Source: Butyrivibrio fibrisolvens (lineage in GTDB: Bacteria; Bacillota; Clostridia; Lachnospirales; Lachnospiraceae). From it: 64,000 nucleotides of DNA. A program made the position numbers and the translations under genes. The stretch is taken from positions 3,844,001 to 3,908,000 of the forward strand of contig NZ_CP146963.1 in NCBI RefSeq assembly GCF_037113525.1, in the 5' to 3' direction. Position 1 is the first letter of the stretch, and every line of letters begins with the position of its first letter. The notes below the pieces were generated by a model. That model saw only the letters and a list, made by a program, of their open reading frames with translations. It did not search any database and was not told the DNA's origin. This document shows positions 43,684-52,058 of the stretch, in pieces.

Positions 43684-44433
43684 TCAAAACCTGTAATCCA
43701 TATAACTATCAATAACATCAGAATATCTGCTCTTTGTAACAGGTATTTGCTCCCCACCTCGAAGCGTAATATCTATCTTTGTAAGTTTATCAATTGCTGC
43801 TATATTCACAGCTATTGATTCATGGCATCTTACAAAATCTTTGCCGGAATGATTCTCTGAAAGATATTCTGCAAATCCTATTCTCAGGGTTGGGGTTGAT
43901 ATGATCTCACCATTATCCATATGGTATGAAACCACATGATTGCGATATTCTATATAAAGAATGTCGCTAAGCCGCAGTGTCTGCATGCCACCCTTGATCT
44001 TTATGCAAACGCTTTTATCACTATCAATGTCCACGCGAGAAATAGCCAGATCAAGAGTTGAAAAGAATTTTTCTTTCTCTATTGGCTTCAAAATATAATT
44101 TATGGGATTTACATCAAAAGACTCCAATGCATATGAGCTTTCAGAAGTTGCAAAAATAATCTGAGCATCGGGCTGATTCCACCGAAGTTCTCTGGCAGCC
44201 TGTATTCCTGTAACCATTGGCATAACTATATCCAAAATGTAAATATGAGGTCTATAATGCTCGCACTCCTCTATAAGTGTGTCCGGATGATCAAATATTC
44301 TGACCTGGGCTTTGATAGAGTTCTTTTTCAAATATTCCTGAAGAAGAACATGTACCTTTTCCCGATCAGACTTGTCATCATCACAGATAGCTATACGTAA
44401 TTCAGAATCCTCAATAAAGTCCTTGTTTTCCAT
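43684..44433 (-). CDS. LytTR response regulator
   Basis: A 249-residue regulator: receiver domain with RIAICDDDKSDRE (acidic pocket), phosphoacceptor aspartate in IYILDIVMP and K in YILKPIEKEKF, then a LytTR DNA-binding domain (ILYIEYRNHVVSYH, CHESIAVNIAAI). Starts at 44433 behind a G-rich site. Partner of the GHKL kinase at 42123. Confidence 0.9.
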   Translation of the reverse strand: MENKDFIEDSELRIAICDDDKSDREKVHVLLQEYLKKNSIKAQVRIFDHPDTLIEECEHYRPHIYILDIVMPMVTGIQAARELRWNQPDAQIIFATSESSYALESFDVNPINYILKPIEKEKFFSTLDLAISRVDIDSDKSVCIKIKGGMQTLRLSDILYIEYRNHVVSYHMDNGEIISTPTLRIGFAEYLSENHSGKDFVRCHESIAVNIAAIDKLTKIDITLRGGEQIPVTKSRYSDVIDSYMDYRF

Positions 44434-44495
44434 AAATCCCCCTGTCATAGCGCGATTATCTTTAACTACAACACATTATATCAAAGTCCTGAGCT

Positions 44496-44831
44496 TTATT
44501 TACCCTCAAGTCTGCGCTTGGCATCAGGATTATTACTGATTATTTCAGAAAGCTTGGAACATGATGTCATTTCAGTGCAGTCTCCGCAAGTAATAACCTT
44601 CCTGCCCAATGCACATTGCCTGATCTTACACAAAGACTGGCAAAAAGGCGTCTTCACTCCTGTAAGCCTGCAGCCTACGCAATTTATCATTTCGGGGGTT
44701 ATCTCTACTCCATTGAGCTCAGACCACTCTTTGGCAACCTTTGCTCTAAGCTCGTTGTCATCATTAACCGTTGCTTTACGCGCTTCACACTGTTCACAAT
44801 CAAGTCCGCAAAAAGCGATATAATCTGTCAT
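44496..44831 (-). CDS. DUF3795 family protein
   Basis: A 111-residue cysteine-rich protein: FCGLDCEQCEARKA at the N-terminus, NCVGCRLTG, then CQSLCKIRQCALGRKVITCGDC. DUF3795 proteins have a metal-binding cysteine pattern and unknown function. The ATG at 44831 with AAGGAG at 7 nt is clearly the start. Confidence 0.87.
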   Translation of the reverse strand: MTDYIAFCGLDCEQCEARKATVNDDNELRAKVAKEWSELNGVEITPEMINCVGCRLTGVKTPFCQSLCKIRQCALGRKVITCGDCTEMTSCSKLSEIISNNPDAKRRLEGK

Positions 44832-44869
44832 GGTTAATCTCCTTTTTACAAATATGTTTTTCTCTTCCT

Positions 44870-44938
44870 GTTCTAACTTTATCACCAAATAAAAACAGAC
44901 CCTATCAATTACACTGATAAAGGTCTGTTTTACACTTA
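44870..44938 (-). terminator. Recurrent terminator module, copy 6
   Basis: Minus-strand AAGTGTAAAACAGACCTTTAT, loop CAGTGTAATT, then GATAGGGTCTGTTTTTATTTGG and TGATAAAGTTAGAA. It lies between the flavodoxin-like gene and the DUF3795 gene; 44940-45085 otherwise shows nothing. Confidence 0.8.
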
Positions 44939-45085
44939 CTTTTTTGTGCGAATCATGCATGCGTTATAGCCTGCATCATGTATATAACCGCAGTGAGGAT
45001 AACCCTTTCGTATTCATTGATGTACATCACTGTTTCACTCTCGCCATTCTTTTATCGCATTACGAATTTTAGACCCACAGGCAAT

Positions 45086-45814
45086 TTAATCTTTAATCTG
45101 TTTCCATGGTCTTACTTTGCCGATCCAGCCGTTCTCATTCCAATACTTAAAATCAGTGTACTCAGGATTCTTTTTACCAAGGCTTGTCTGCAGCATCCTT
45201 ACCATGTAAAACTTTGTTTTCACCATAACATTTGTATGAGCCGGTTTATCATAATTTATGGCATGCATTTTTCGCGCGACACTGCTCAGCTTCTTTTGAA
45301 AGGATGCTTTTCTCTTGTCCTCGATCTTGTCCCAGTCAATTTCGGACATCAACTTGAAACTTACTACTTTGATGTCCGAAATACCCCACCAGGAAAGGCT
45401 GTCCTTAATATCTTTTGCTGTGGATCTTCCACCGGCCCCCAGGCACTGTGTGATTATCACCGCCCGCTTCCCGAACATTTCCTTCGCCGGCCGGTGAGGC
45501 ATCCACCTGTAGCCGAAATGGTCAAGCATAGCCTTCATTGCGCCGGTTGTATGGAAAACATACGCGGGTGATGTAAAAACAAGCAGATCCGCTTCAAGCA
45601 AGGATTTCTCAATCTTCTGCACCTTCTCAGCATCCTTACAACGCTTCTGATCATTCCTGAAGCACGCAGTACATCCTATGCAGAACCCCGGACCATCCTT
45701 GGGAAGATAATATTCCGTGATCTTTGAATTGTCTCTGAACTCCTCTAAAAATATTTCCTTCATTCTGTATGTAACACCACGTTTTTCGGTTCCGTTTATC
45801 ACTGTGATCTTCAT
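45086..45814 (-). CDS. NADPH-dependent FMN reductase / flavodoxin-like oxidoreductase
   Basis: A 242-residue flavin reductase-fold protein with a normal start KITVINGTEKRGVTYRMKEIFL, GCTACFRNDQKRC (Cys pair, as in iron-sulfur flavoprotein-like members) and FTSPAYVFHTTGAMKAMLDHFG. It is coupled by a 4-bp overlap to the TetR gene upstream, which probably controls it. Confidence 0.85.
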   Translation of the reverse strand: MKITVINGTEKRGVTYRMKEIFLEEFRDNSKITEYYLPKDGPGFCIGCTACFRNDQKRCKDAEKVQKIEKSLLEADLLVFTSPAYVFHTTGAMKAMLDHFGYRWMPHRPAKEMFGKRAVIITQCLGAGGRSTAKDIKDSLSWWGISDIKVVSFKLMSEIDWDKIEDKRKASFQKKLSSVARKMHAINYDKPAHTNVMVKTKFYMVRMLQTSLGKKNPEYTDFKYWNENGWIGKVRPWKQIKD

Positions 45815-46473
45815 TTTGCTCTCCTCTGCGATCTCCTCTTATTATTCTGCATGTTTTTTTCATCTCTTGCGTACAGTTTATTAAACTGCCGAATATGCGC
45901 TTCCATTGTCTTAAGTGCCTCTTTCTCACGCTCGGGATTGCGATCGCATATGGTCAGAAGCATGTAGATTGGCGCGTAAAAATGCAACGTCATGATCTCC
46001 ACATTCTCGGTCTGTAATACACCCGATGAAACCATCAGGCCAAAAAGCATTCCCTGATATGAAAGCGGATCATCCACATACTGCTTCATATATGCAGTTG
46101 CAAGTTTTTTATCATGAAACTGTTCAATGGTAAGCATCTTACGAAAACGTCTTGTATAGTCATCATGCAGGAAATAAAGAAACAGATTGTTCCCCAGTGT
46201 GATCAGCTGCTCTTCCGTTATATGCTTATAGATCTCAGCATCTTTGGCAGCATCCGCCCCGTTGATCTTAAGAGCACCTGCTTCCTCTAAAAATCGCCTG
46301 TTCATCTCTTCAATGATCGCATCAAAAATGGCCTGCTTGTTTTTGTAATGCTTATAAAGAGATGGCGCTTTAATACCAACCCTTTTCGCAATATCCGCAA
46401 CAAAAACATTTGCATATCCCTTTTCTGAAAACAGCGTCAATGCTTCATCCAGTATTCTTTGTTTGGTATCCAT
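45811..46473 (-). CDS. TetR family regulator
   Basis: A 220-residue regulator: TetR helix-turn-helix FSEKGYANVFVADIAKRVGI and SLYKHYKNKQAIFDAI. First gene of a two-gene operon with a flavin oxidoreductase. Two identical palindromes lie just before the start and are probable binding sites. Confidence 0.92.
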   Translation of the reverse strand: MDTKQRILDEALTLFSEKGYANVFVADIAKRVGIKAPSLYKHYKNKQAIFDAIIEEMNRRFLEEAGALKINGADAAKDAEIYKHITEEQLITLGNNLFLYFLHDDYTRRFRKMLTIEQFHDKKLATAYMKQYVDDPLSYQGMLFGLMVSSGVLQTENVEIMTLHFYAPIYMLLTICDRNPEREKEALKTMEAHIRQFNKLYARDEKNMQNNKRRSQRRAK

Positions 46474-46493
46474 TTTGTTACCTCTATAATTTG

Positions 46494-46536
46494 GCTAATT
46501 CGAATTAGCTAAATTATAGGCTAATTCGAATTAGCC
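46494..46536. promoter_or_regulatory. Two palindromic operators upstream of tetR
   Basis: GCTAATTCGAATTAGC occurs at 46494-46509 and again at 46520-46535, 26 bp between centres, 20-60 bp before the TetR start. Probable autoregulatory sites. Confidence 0.8.
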
Positions 46537-46659
46537 GTCAAGGGCAAAAAAACGGCCCGAAGAGCAATGGCGTATCCTTTCTTTCCAGGCTCATCCATAA
46601 AAACAATGTACATTTTCCCCAAAAATGCCGGTTTTTTGTCATTTTAGGTGAAGTTGTAT

Positions 46660-48009
46660 TTATAAAATTTTATAATCCACTGATACGTGCTTTGGATAAA
46701 TGCTTTTGTATTTGTATATGCTAAGAACTATTCCTATTAGTATATACGTAACTATGATATAACTTCCGCCGGAAGACATAAGTGGCAGGAATGTTCTTGA
46801 AGGCGGGAACCATCCAAGATTTTGAAAGATGTTGATAAAAGTAGTTACAAGAAGTACCATACCACATCCGCATCCCATAAGCATTCCAAGCTGATTCTTC
46901 TGCTTAAGTGATATTCCAAAGACTATCGCAATAAGAGCTGCAAGTGCGCATGCAATAAGTATTCCTGCGATCAGGCCGTATGTAATTGATATATATGAAA
47001 GGACGTATGCGGAGTTATATTCAGGTATTGTAATACTTGCATCTACTCCGTTACTTCCATAGAGTCTGCAGGATACTGCTACATTTCTTAATACATTAGT
47101 AAGATAATTTGCTTCACCACTTCCTGTAAAAAAGGCCACAAGTCTTGCTTTCTGATAATCTGCTAATCCATTTCCAAAGAACATGACTACGGATCCGATC
47201 ACCGGAAGTCCTACAAATACGCCCCATATTGATGTTATTGCTATAGGCTTTGAAACCTTGAACCAGCCTTTAGAGGTTGCGATGGTAAGTAGTGTAAGCA
47301 TTGATATCAGCATCATAAGAGCTGTTACAAGTGCTGGCATCTGCATTACAAAAAATACAGGGACGATCATCCAGAACAGTATCTTGATAAGATCAAAGAC
47401 TGCGCTATGTCTTTTGTTTGAAGTCGCTCTACCATTCCTGTATTTATAAAGTATACCTGCAAATACAGGTACATACAGCATCATCACAGCTTCAACATTA
47501 ATATCAATAAAGAAAGCTCTGACCCATAACTGTGCTCCGTTAATGTATGTTCCAAACATTCTTGCATAGATACAAAGACCGATCAGACAAAGAGCAATCA
47601 ATTTTGAAAATCTTGCAACATGCGTATAATCAACAAAATATATAGCAAGCATTACAAGAAAACCTGCTCCAAACATGATCATCGTTTTACTGGACTGGTT
47701 ATAAACACTACCCTCAGCACCACTTGCAATTGCAAAGTGTATAAGCGCCGCAGCAATACTTATAACAAATACAAGAGCTATCATCCCCCACGCAATACTA
47801 GGTCTGTGAACTCTATCTAGTGCAATTCCGGTTTCTATGGGATCCCCCATATCCTTTACTGCTGCCCTTACAGCTTCATCCTTATCCATTCCGCTTGCGA
47901 TATTGTCATTAATCTGGTCTTCCAGGTGGTCACGCAGTTCTCTCTCAACATAGGGTCTTACGTTCTTACACCGGATCTGTTCTATAACCGCCTTTAAGTA
48001 TTCTTCCAT
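46660..48009 (-). CDS. FtsW/RodA-like membrane protein with permease-prefix domain
   Basis: A 449-residue protein. Residues 1-60 form a permease prefix-like domain (YVERELRDHLEDQINDNIAS, AVKDMGDPIETGIALD) and the rest has about ten helices ending in the SEDS signature FLPLMSSGGSYIIVTYILIG. SEDS proteins make peptidoglycan strands. In this family the gene is coupled to PadR, and the role may be in envelope response rather than ordinary division. It starts 1 bp after the PadR stop. Confidence 0.85.
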   Translation of the reverse strand: MEEYLKAVIEQIRCKNVRPYVERELRDHLEDQINDNIASGMDKDEAVRAAVKDMGDPIETGIALDRVHRPSIAWGMIALVFVISIAAALIHFAIASGAEGSVYNQSSKTMIMFGAGFLVMLAIYFVDYTHVARFSKLIALCLIGLCIYARMFGTYINGAQLWVRAFFIDINVEAVMMLYVPVFAGILYKYRNGRATSNKRHSAVFDLIKILFWMIVPVFFVMQMPALVTALMMLISMLTLLTIATSKGWFKVSKPIAITSIWGVFVGLPVIGSVVMFFGNGLADYQKARLVAFFTGSGEANYLTNVLRNVAVSCRLYGSNGVDASITIPEYNSAYVLSYISITYGLIAGILIACALAALIAIVFGISLKQKNQLGMLMGCGCGMVLLVTTFINIFQNLGWFPPSRTFLPLMSSGGSYIIVTYILIGIVLSIYKYKSIYPKHVSVDYKIL

Positions 48010-48010
48010 T

Positions 48011-48340
48011 TCAAGCCTCCATTACAAGTACGTTACAAACCGCTTTCTGATAGGTGTTCCATTCCTGAGTCTTTTCTTCAAGCTTTTTTTTACCTTGTTT
48101 GGTAAGGCTGTAATACTTCCTGACTTTGCCAAGAGCTTCCTGCTCATATACCGTAACGAAATTATTCTCTTCAAGGTTATGAAGAAGAGGGTAAAGAGTA
48201 CCTGCCTTAAGTTCAAAAATGTTCTGAGATTTCTTACGAAGGGTGTCGATCATCTCGTAGCCGTACATGTCTTTCTCAGACAAGAGCTTTAAGATCAGCA
48301 TAGTCATACTTCCGGAAATCAGTGATTTATCAATTGCCAT
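48011..48340 (-). CDS. PadR family regulator
   Basis: A 109-residue PadR protein: SGSMTMLILKLLSEKDMYGYEMID, LKAGTLYPLLHNLEENNFVT and REYYSLT-like VRKYYSLTKQGKKKLEE. The ATG at 48340 has GGAGG upstream; an ATG at 48352 overlaps that site. It likely represses itself and the FtsW/RodA-like gene. Confidence 0.9.
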   Translation of the reverse strand: MAIDKSLISGSMTMLILKLLSEKDMYGYEMIDTLRKKSQNIFELKAGTLYPLLHNLEENNFVTVYEQEALGKVRKYYSLTKQGKKKLEEKTQEWNTYQKAVCNVLVMEA

Positions 48341-48432
48341 AGTGTCCTCCATATCTTAATTATTTATTACCTACGCAAACTTCCCAATTGTTTGGGAAAG
48401 CATGCGTGATTAATTACAGTTTGTTTAAAATT

Positions 48433-48490
48433 ATATAGGCAGCCGATATATTGTATAGATTATCTATATACTATATCGGCAACCTATATA
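48433..48490. promoter_or_regulatory. PadR-type operator
   Basis: TATATAGG-CAGCCGATAT at 48433-48450 and ATATCGGCAACCTATATA at 48473-48490 form a long, slightly imperfect inverted repeat around the likely promoter, 93 bp before the PadR start. Confidence 0.75.
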
Positions 48491-48544
48491 TGTCAATAAT
48501 TTTCTGTTTACTTTTGATATATATTTTCCGTATATCAAAAAATC

Positions 48545-48819
48545 CGAACAAATAAATATCTCCAAAACTTAAATATTCCTGGGACTGGCAGTTTATAAAG
48601 TCTTTACTTGTCTTTGAGAATATTCGTAAATTCAAGAGCTTGATAGATGAAATAATTTATTCTGTTTGGGATTCACATGTCTGAGCGAAGCGAGTTTGAA
48701 TCCCAGAATATATTATTTTAGATATCATGCCTTGAATTAGAATATTCGAAAGACAAGTAAAGACTGTATAAACTGCCAGTCCCAGGAATAAGCGAGAACC
48801 TTAGATATTTATCTGTTCG
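48545..48819. repeat. 275-bp inverted repeat (long hairpin)
   Basis: The left arm CGAACAAATAAATATCT (48545-48561) and right arm AGATATTTATCTGTTCG (48803-48819) begin a stem that continues almost to the centre, where GGGATTC and GAATCCC enclose a 24-nt loop. The best segment ATTCCTGGGACTGGCAGTTT is identical in both arms. The right arm contains the MATE stop codon. Function is unknown. Confidence 0.85.
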
Positions 48820-50158
48820 AATTTCTTATGTACATCTGGTATATGTATGTTGATATCAGTATTAGATCGGCTAGTACCCATGCGGATATTTCTCCGTAGT
48901 AGATACCGCTGCAACCGATAAGCTTTGTTAAGATAACTGCGCAGAACACTCTCATTATGAGCTGTCCAAAGCTTGAGATCATAGGAACAAATGTATTGCC
49001 TATGCCTTGCAGTGCAGACCTTACTATATAGAGGATGTAAAGCAGTGGATAGAAAAGTCCAAGTACAAACAGGTACTCGCGTCCATACATAAAGACATCA
49101 GGCGAAACATTTTTATTTTCTACAAAAAGGCTCATACCTCTTTCGCCAAAAAATATCATGATAACTGAGCAGATGAGTGCTGTGATCACGCCAAGTACAA
49201 GGCTGTATCTTACACCCGAGCGAATCCTGTCTTTGTGGCCTGCTCCATGATTTTGTGATACATAAGCCACAACAGCCATTCCATAAGATGATGCCGCGAT
49301 CTCTAAAAGGGCGTAGATCTTGCCTGCAATAGTGTAGCCTGTCAGGAAATCTATATCATAATTATTGACATTCCTTATGACTATTAGTCCTCCGATAGCT
49401 GTAATAACGCTTTTAAGCGCCATTGGAAGGCCTATGAAGATAAGCTCATTGTATGCGCCTTGGACTTTGAAGCTGTTGTCTGTACCCACCCTATGGATAC
49501 CCATATCAGATCTGTATAGACTATAGCCACATATGATCATTACCACGCACTCAGACAGGATAGTTCCAAGGGCTGCTCCTGCTATTCCCATATGGAAAAT
49601 GCATATAAAAAGATAATCAAGTGCGATGTTACAAAGCGATGACACTGTCATTGCGATAAGCGGAACATGGCTATTGCCGCGGCTTCTAAGTGTTGCAGCA
49701 AAGAACTGATAGAATACAAGAAATGGGATTCCCATAAAGATTATATCTACGTATGTCTTTGCAAAATCGAATGCCTCTGCCTTGGTTCCGATAAGGGTAA
49801 GTAAGAAATTGGAACATAATAGTAAAACGGTCACAAAAGATACTGATATCGCAATACAGATCTTTCTTGCCTTCTTATAGTAATAGTCAAATGCCTGTTC
49901 GTTCTTCTCTCCAAACTTGTTACCAAGAAGAACTGAAAAGCCCTGAATAAGGCCGATGAGAAATCCGTTAACAAGGAATATAAGCCAGTCAGTTCCTCCA
50001 ATTGCGGCTATTCCAAGTGAGCCAATCTTCTTACCAATGATGATACTGTCAACTACTGTATAGAGCTGCTGAAATATGTTACCTATCATCATTGAAGCGG
50101 CAAATGATGAGATAAGTCTGAGGGGATTTCCCACTGTTAAGTCTTTATCTTTAGTCAT
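48809..50158 (-). CDS. MATE family efflux transporter
   Basis: A 449-residue, 12-helix MATE protein beginning DLTVGNPLRLISSFAASMMIGNIFQQLY, with LRSRGNSHVPLIAMTVSSLC and ALQGIGNTFVPMIS in the repeats. It directly follows the TetR gene (TAAATG), in an operon with an alpha/beta hydrolase. Its last codons lie in the right arm of the long hairpin. Confidence 0.92.
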   Translation of the reverse strand: MTKDKDLTVGNPLRLISSFAASMMIGNIFQQLYTVVDSIIIGKKIGSLGIAAIGGTDWLIFLVNGFLIGLIQGFSVLLGNKFGEKNEQAFDYYYKKARKICIAISVSFVTVLLLCSNFLLTLIGTKAEAFDFAKTYVDIIFMGIPFLVFYQFFAATLRSRGNSHVPLIAMTVSSLCNIALDYLFICIFHMGIAGAALGTILSECVVMIICGYSLYRSDMGIHRVGTDNSFKVQGAYNELIFIGLPMALKSVITAIGGLIVIRNVNNYDIDFLTGYTIAGKIYALLEIAASSYGMAVVAYVSQNHGAGHKDRIRSGVRYSLVLGVITALICSVIMIFFGERGMSLFVENKNVSPDVFMYGREYLFVLGLFYPLLYILYIVRSALQGIGNTFVPMISSFGQLIMRVFCAVILTKLIGCSGIYYGEISAWVLADLILISTYIYQMYIRNSNR

Positions 50159-50713
50159 TTAGTCCAGTATCCTTCCCAGAAACTCAAGGATACACTCTTC
50201 TTTATCCTCAGGTGTCATTTCTTCAAATTCTTCTGAGTGGATTGTTGCGGACAGGCCGTACAAAAGCTGCCCTGCAACGATCTTCACATCAGTTTTGTTA
50301 TTAACATCCCACTTTTTTATCAGATCTTCAATTGCTGGCAGAAAAGCTCTCAAAGTCTCTTCGTGCATAGATGAAAGAATGGTCCAATGGAGATTTCCTT
50401 TAAGCTTGTTCATGTTATCCATCGCCTGCTCGTACATGGGAAGTACGGTCTTTACGAGGTCATCTCGCGTTGCACAATTAGACATTACTTCTTCAACTTT
50501 TTTCCTATAATCGGTAAAAAATGTTTCTACCACTGTATCAAACAGTATATCTTTGGACTTGAAATAGTGATAGAACATGCCTATCTCGCCGCCAACTTCA
50601 TTCATTATCATTCTGACGGAAGTTGCCTCGTAACCATTTTCAAAAAACAGTTTCATGGCTGTATGGATTATCTCATCCCTCTTCCCGCCTGTCAGTACCG
50701 GTTTTCTCGCCAT
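50159..50713 (-). CDS. TetR family regulator
   Basis: A 184-residue regulator with FFENGYEATSVRMIMNEVGG and IGMFYHYFKSKDILFDTVVE. It overlaps the hydrolase gene by 41 bp and abuts the MATE gene, so it is the middle gene of a three-gene efflux operon that it presumably controls through the palindrome at 51943-51973. Confidence 0.92.
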   Translation of the reverse strand: MARKPVLTGGKRDEIIHTAMKLFFENGYEATSVRMIMNEVGGEIGMFYHYFKSKDILFDTVVETFFTDYRKKVEEVMSNCATRDDLVKTVLPMYEQAMDNMNKLKGNLHWTILSSMHEETLRAFLPAIEDLIKKWDVNNKTDVKIVAGQLLYGLSATIHSEEFEEMTPEDKEECILEFLGRILD

Positions 50714-51872
50714 TAGTCTTCTCCTCTATCCAGCCGGCTATGGTATCAAGCACAAGTCCCATATTGCCAACCTGACAATGGTGGTCTGCGTGCTCCTCTT
50801 TGGTAAAGAGTCTTCCAGTAACGCTCCTTGCGTTTACCAGTGCGTCCAGCTGATCCTGATAATACACAGTATATATGTCACTTGCGCCTGCGAGCACAAG
50901 TGTATCCTGTGTTATGAGTTTTGAAATCTCTCTAGTATTATACTCCTTGATGTGGTTGAAGTATTCATATGGAGTGCTGATATTTTCATAAATTGCATAT
51001 CCCTGCAAAAGAAGCCACTTGGTAAAATACTTCTCGTCAAATTTTTTATTAAGCCATTTCCAGAGGATGTTCCTTTTGTGGCGTGTCAGATAGTCGAATA
51101 CTTTGCCAAAGCTTCCCATTTTGTTAAGGATCGCACCATAGAAGTCATACATAAGGTCGAACATGACAAGGCGGGAGATTCTTTTCTCATAGGCAGCTGC
51201 CCTGGTTCCAAGATATCCGCCAAGTGAAACGCCTATAAGGGTTACGTCATCAAGGCCGAAATAGTCGAGTACTGCTCCTGTACAGTCTTCCCACTTTGGA
51301 GTCATCCTGACATCATAATGCATGAGTACTTCTCCCTGTCCGGGGCCTTCGAAAAAGTATACATTATAGTTCTTGTCAGTAAGGTAAGGCAGCATAACAA
51401 GAAACTCCTGTGAGATGCTGTCATATCCGCCATGGATCACAATGGTTCCTTTAGGATCTTCGCAGGTAGAGTAATATACAGGAAGCTCACAATTCTTAAA
51501 AGGGACTCTGGCAAAAGAAAGATTCTCATAACTGCTAAAAAAGTATTCGTTATAGAGCTTTATGCATCTGTCATACAGTGTGTGCTTAAGGCTATTACCT
51601 TCTGTATCTTTCTCTCCACTTAGGGTAAAGAACTGGGCAGCGCGGAAGCAGGTTGCTGCTTTGAATGGATTGCCCTCCTTTTCTGTCTTTTCACCAAGTT
51701 CGCAAAAAAGAGATATCCACTTATCAAAGCCATCGATCCTGCTGCCGATATCCAACAGTTCCTCTTTGGTGAATGCTCCATAGGTATAGAACCTGTTGAG
51801 CTGGAAATTCAATTCCGGATCCTTATGAAAATCGAAATAACCTACCTTGAATGCATTATTTTTGTTCATCAT
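50673..51872 (-). CDS. Alpha/beta hydrolase
   Basis: A 399-residue hydrolase with a helical N-terminal cap. The nucleophile elbow is GVSLGGYLGTRAA, preceded by the oxyanion-type IVIHGGYDSIS; the catalytic His is likely in HADHHCQVG. It resembles dipeptidyl-peptidase/esterase-like FrsA-type hydrolases. First gene of an operon with TetR and MATE, suggesting drug or metabolite detoxification. Confidence 0.85.
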   Translation of the reverse strand: MMNKNNAFKVGYFDFHKDPELNFQLNRFYTYGAFTKEELLDIGSRIDGFDKWISLFCELGEKTEKEGNPFKAATCFRAAQFFTLSGEKDTEGNSLKHTLYDRCIKLYNEYFFSSYENLSFARVPFKNCELPVYYSTCEDPKGTIVIHGGYDSISQEFLVMLPYLTDKNYNVYFFEGPGQGEVLMHYDVRMTPKWEDCTGAVLDYFGLDDVTLIGVSLGGYLGTRAAAYEKRISRLVMFDLMYDFYGAILNKMGSFGKVFDYLTRHKRNILWKWLNKKFDEKYFTKWLLLQGYAIYENISTPYEYFNHIKEYNTREISKLITQDTLVLAGASDIYTVYYQDQLDALVNARSVTGRLFTKEEHADHHCQVGNMGLVLDTIAGWIEEKTNGEKTGTDRREEG

Positions 51873-51942
51873 TTTCTAGCCCTCCATAAACCGAATATCG
51901 TTCTGTTAATTTTATAATGCATCCGTTTATGGTGGGTTGTCA

Positions 51943-51973
51943 AGAATAAACAGAACATTGTTCTGTTTATTCT
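51943..51973. promoter_or_regulatory. Operator palindrome of the hydrolase-tetR-MATE operon
   Basis: AGAATAAACAGAACA and TGTTCTGTTTATTCT form a perfect 15-bp inverted repeat around one base, 71 bp before the first gene. A half-site CGTTCTGTTAATTTTAT lies at 51899-51915. Confidence 0.85.
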
Positions 51974-52058
51974 ATAAATTCAGTTTTGTCTCATGCCACG
52001 AACGACTAATAGTTCGATATTTATGGAGTTCGTATTACCAATACTTCCAGTTAATTTC

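Noticed and set aside
34417..44938. Integron cassette array with attC sites
   Set aside because: The modules are typical terminators with T-runs, there are no attC core GTTRRRY pairs that I could see, and no integrase gene is in the window. Kept only as a possible homologous-recombination cassette pattern.
51990..52045. Further copy of the 13.4-kb structured repeat
   Set aside because: ACTAATAGTTCG and TATGGAGTT recall the family, but the a/b stems cannot be built.
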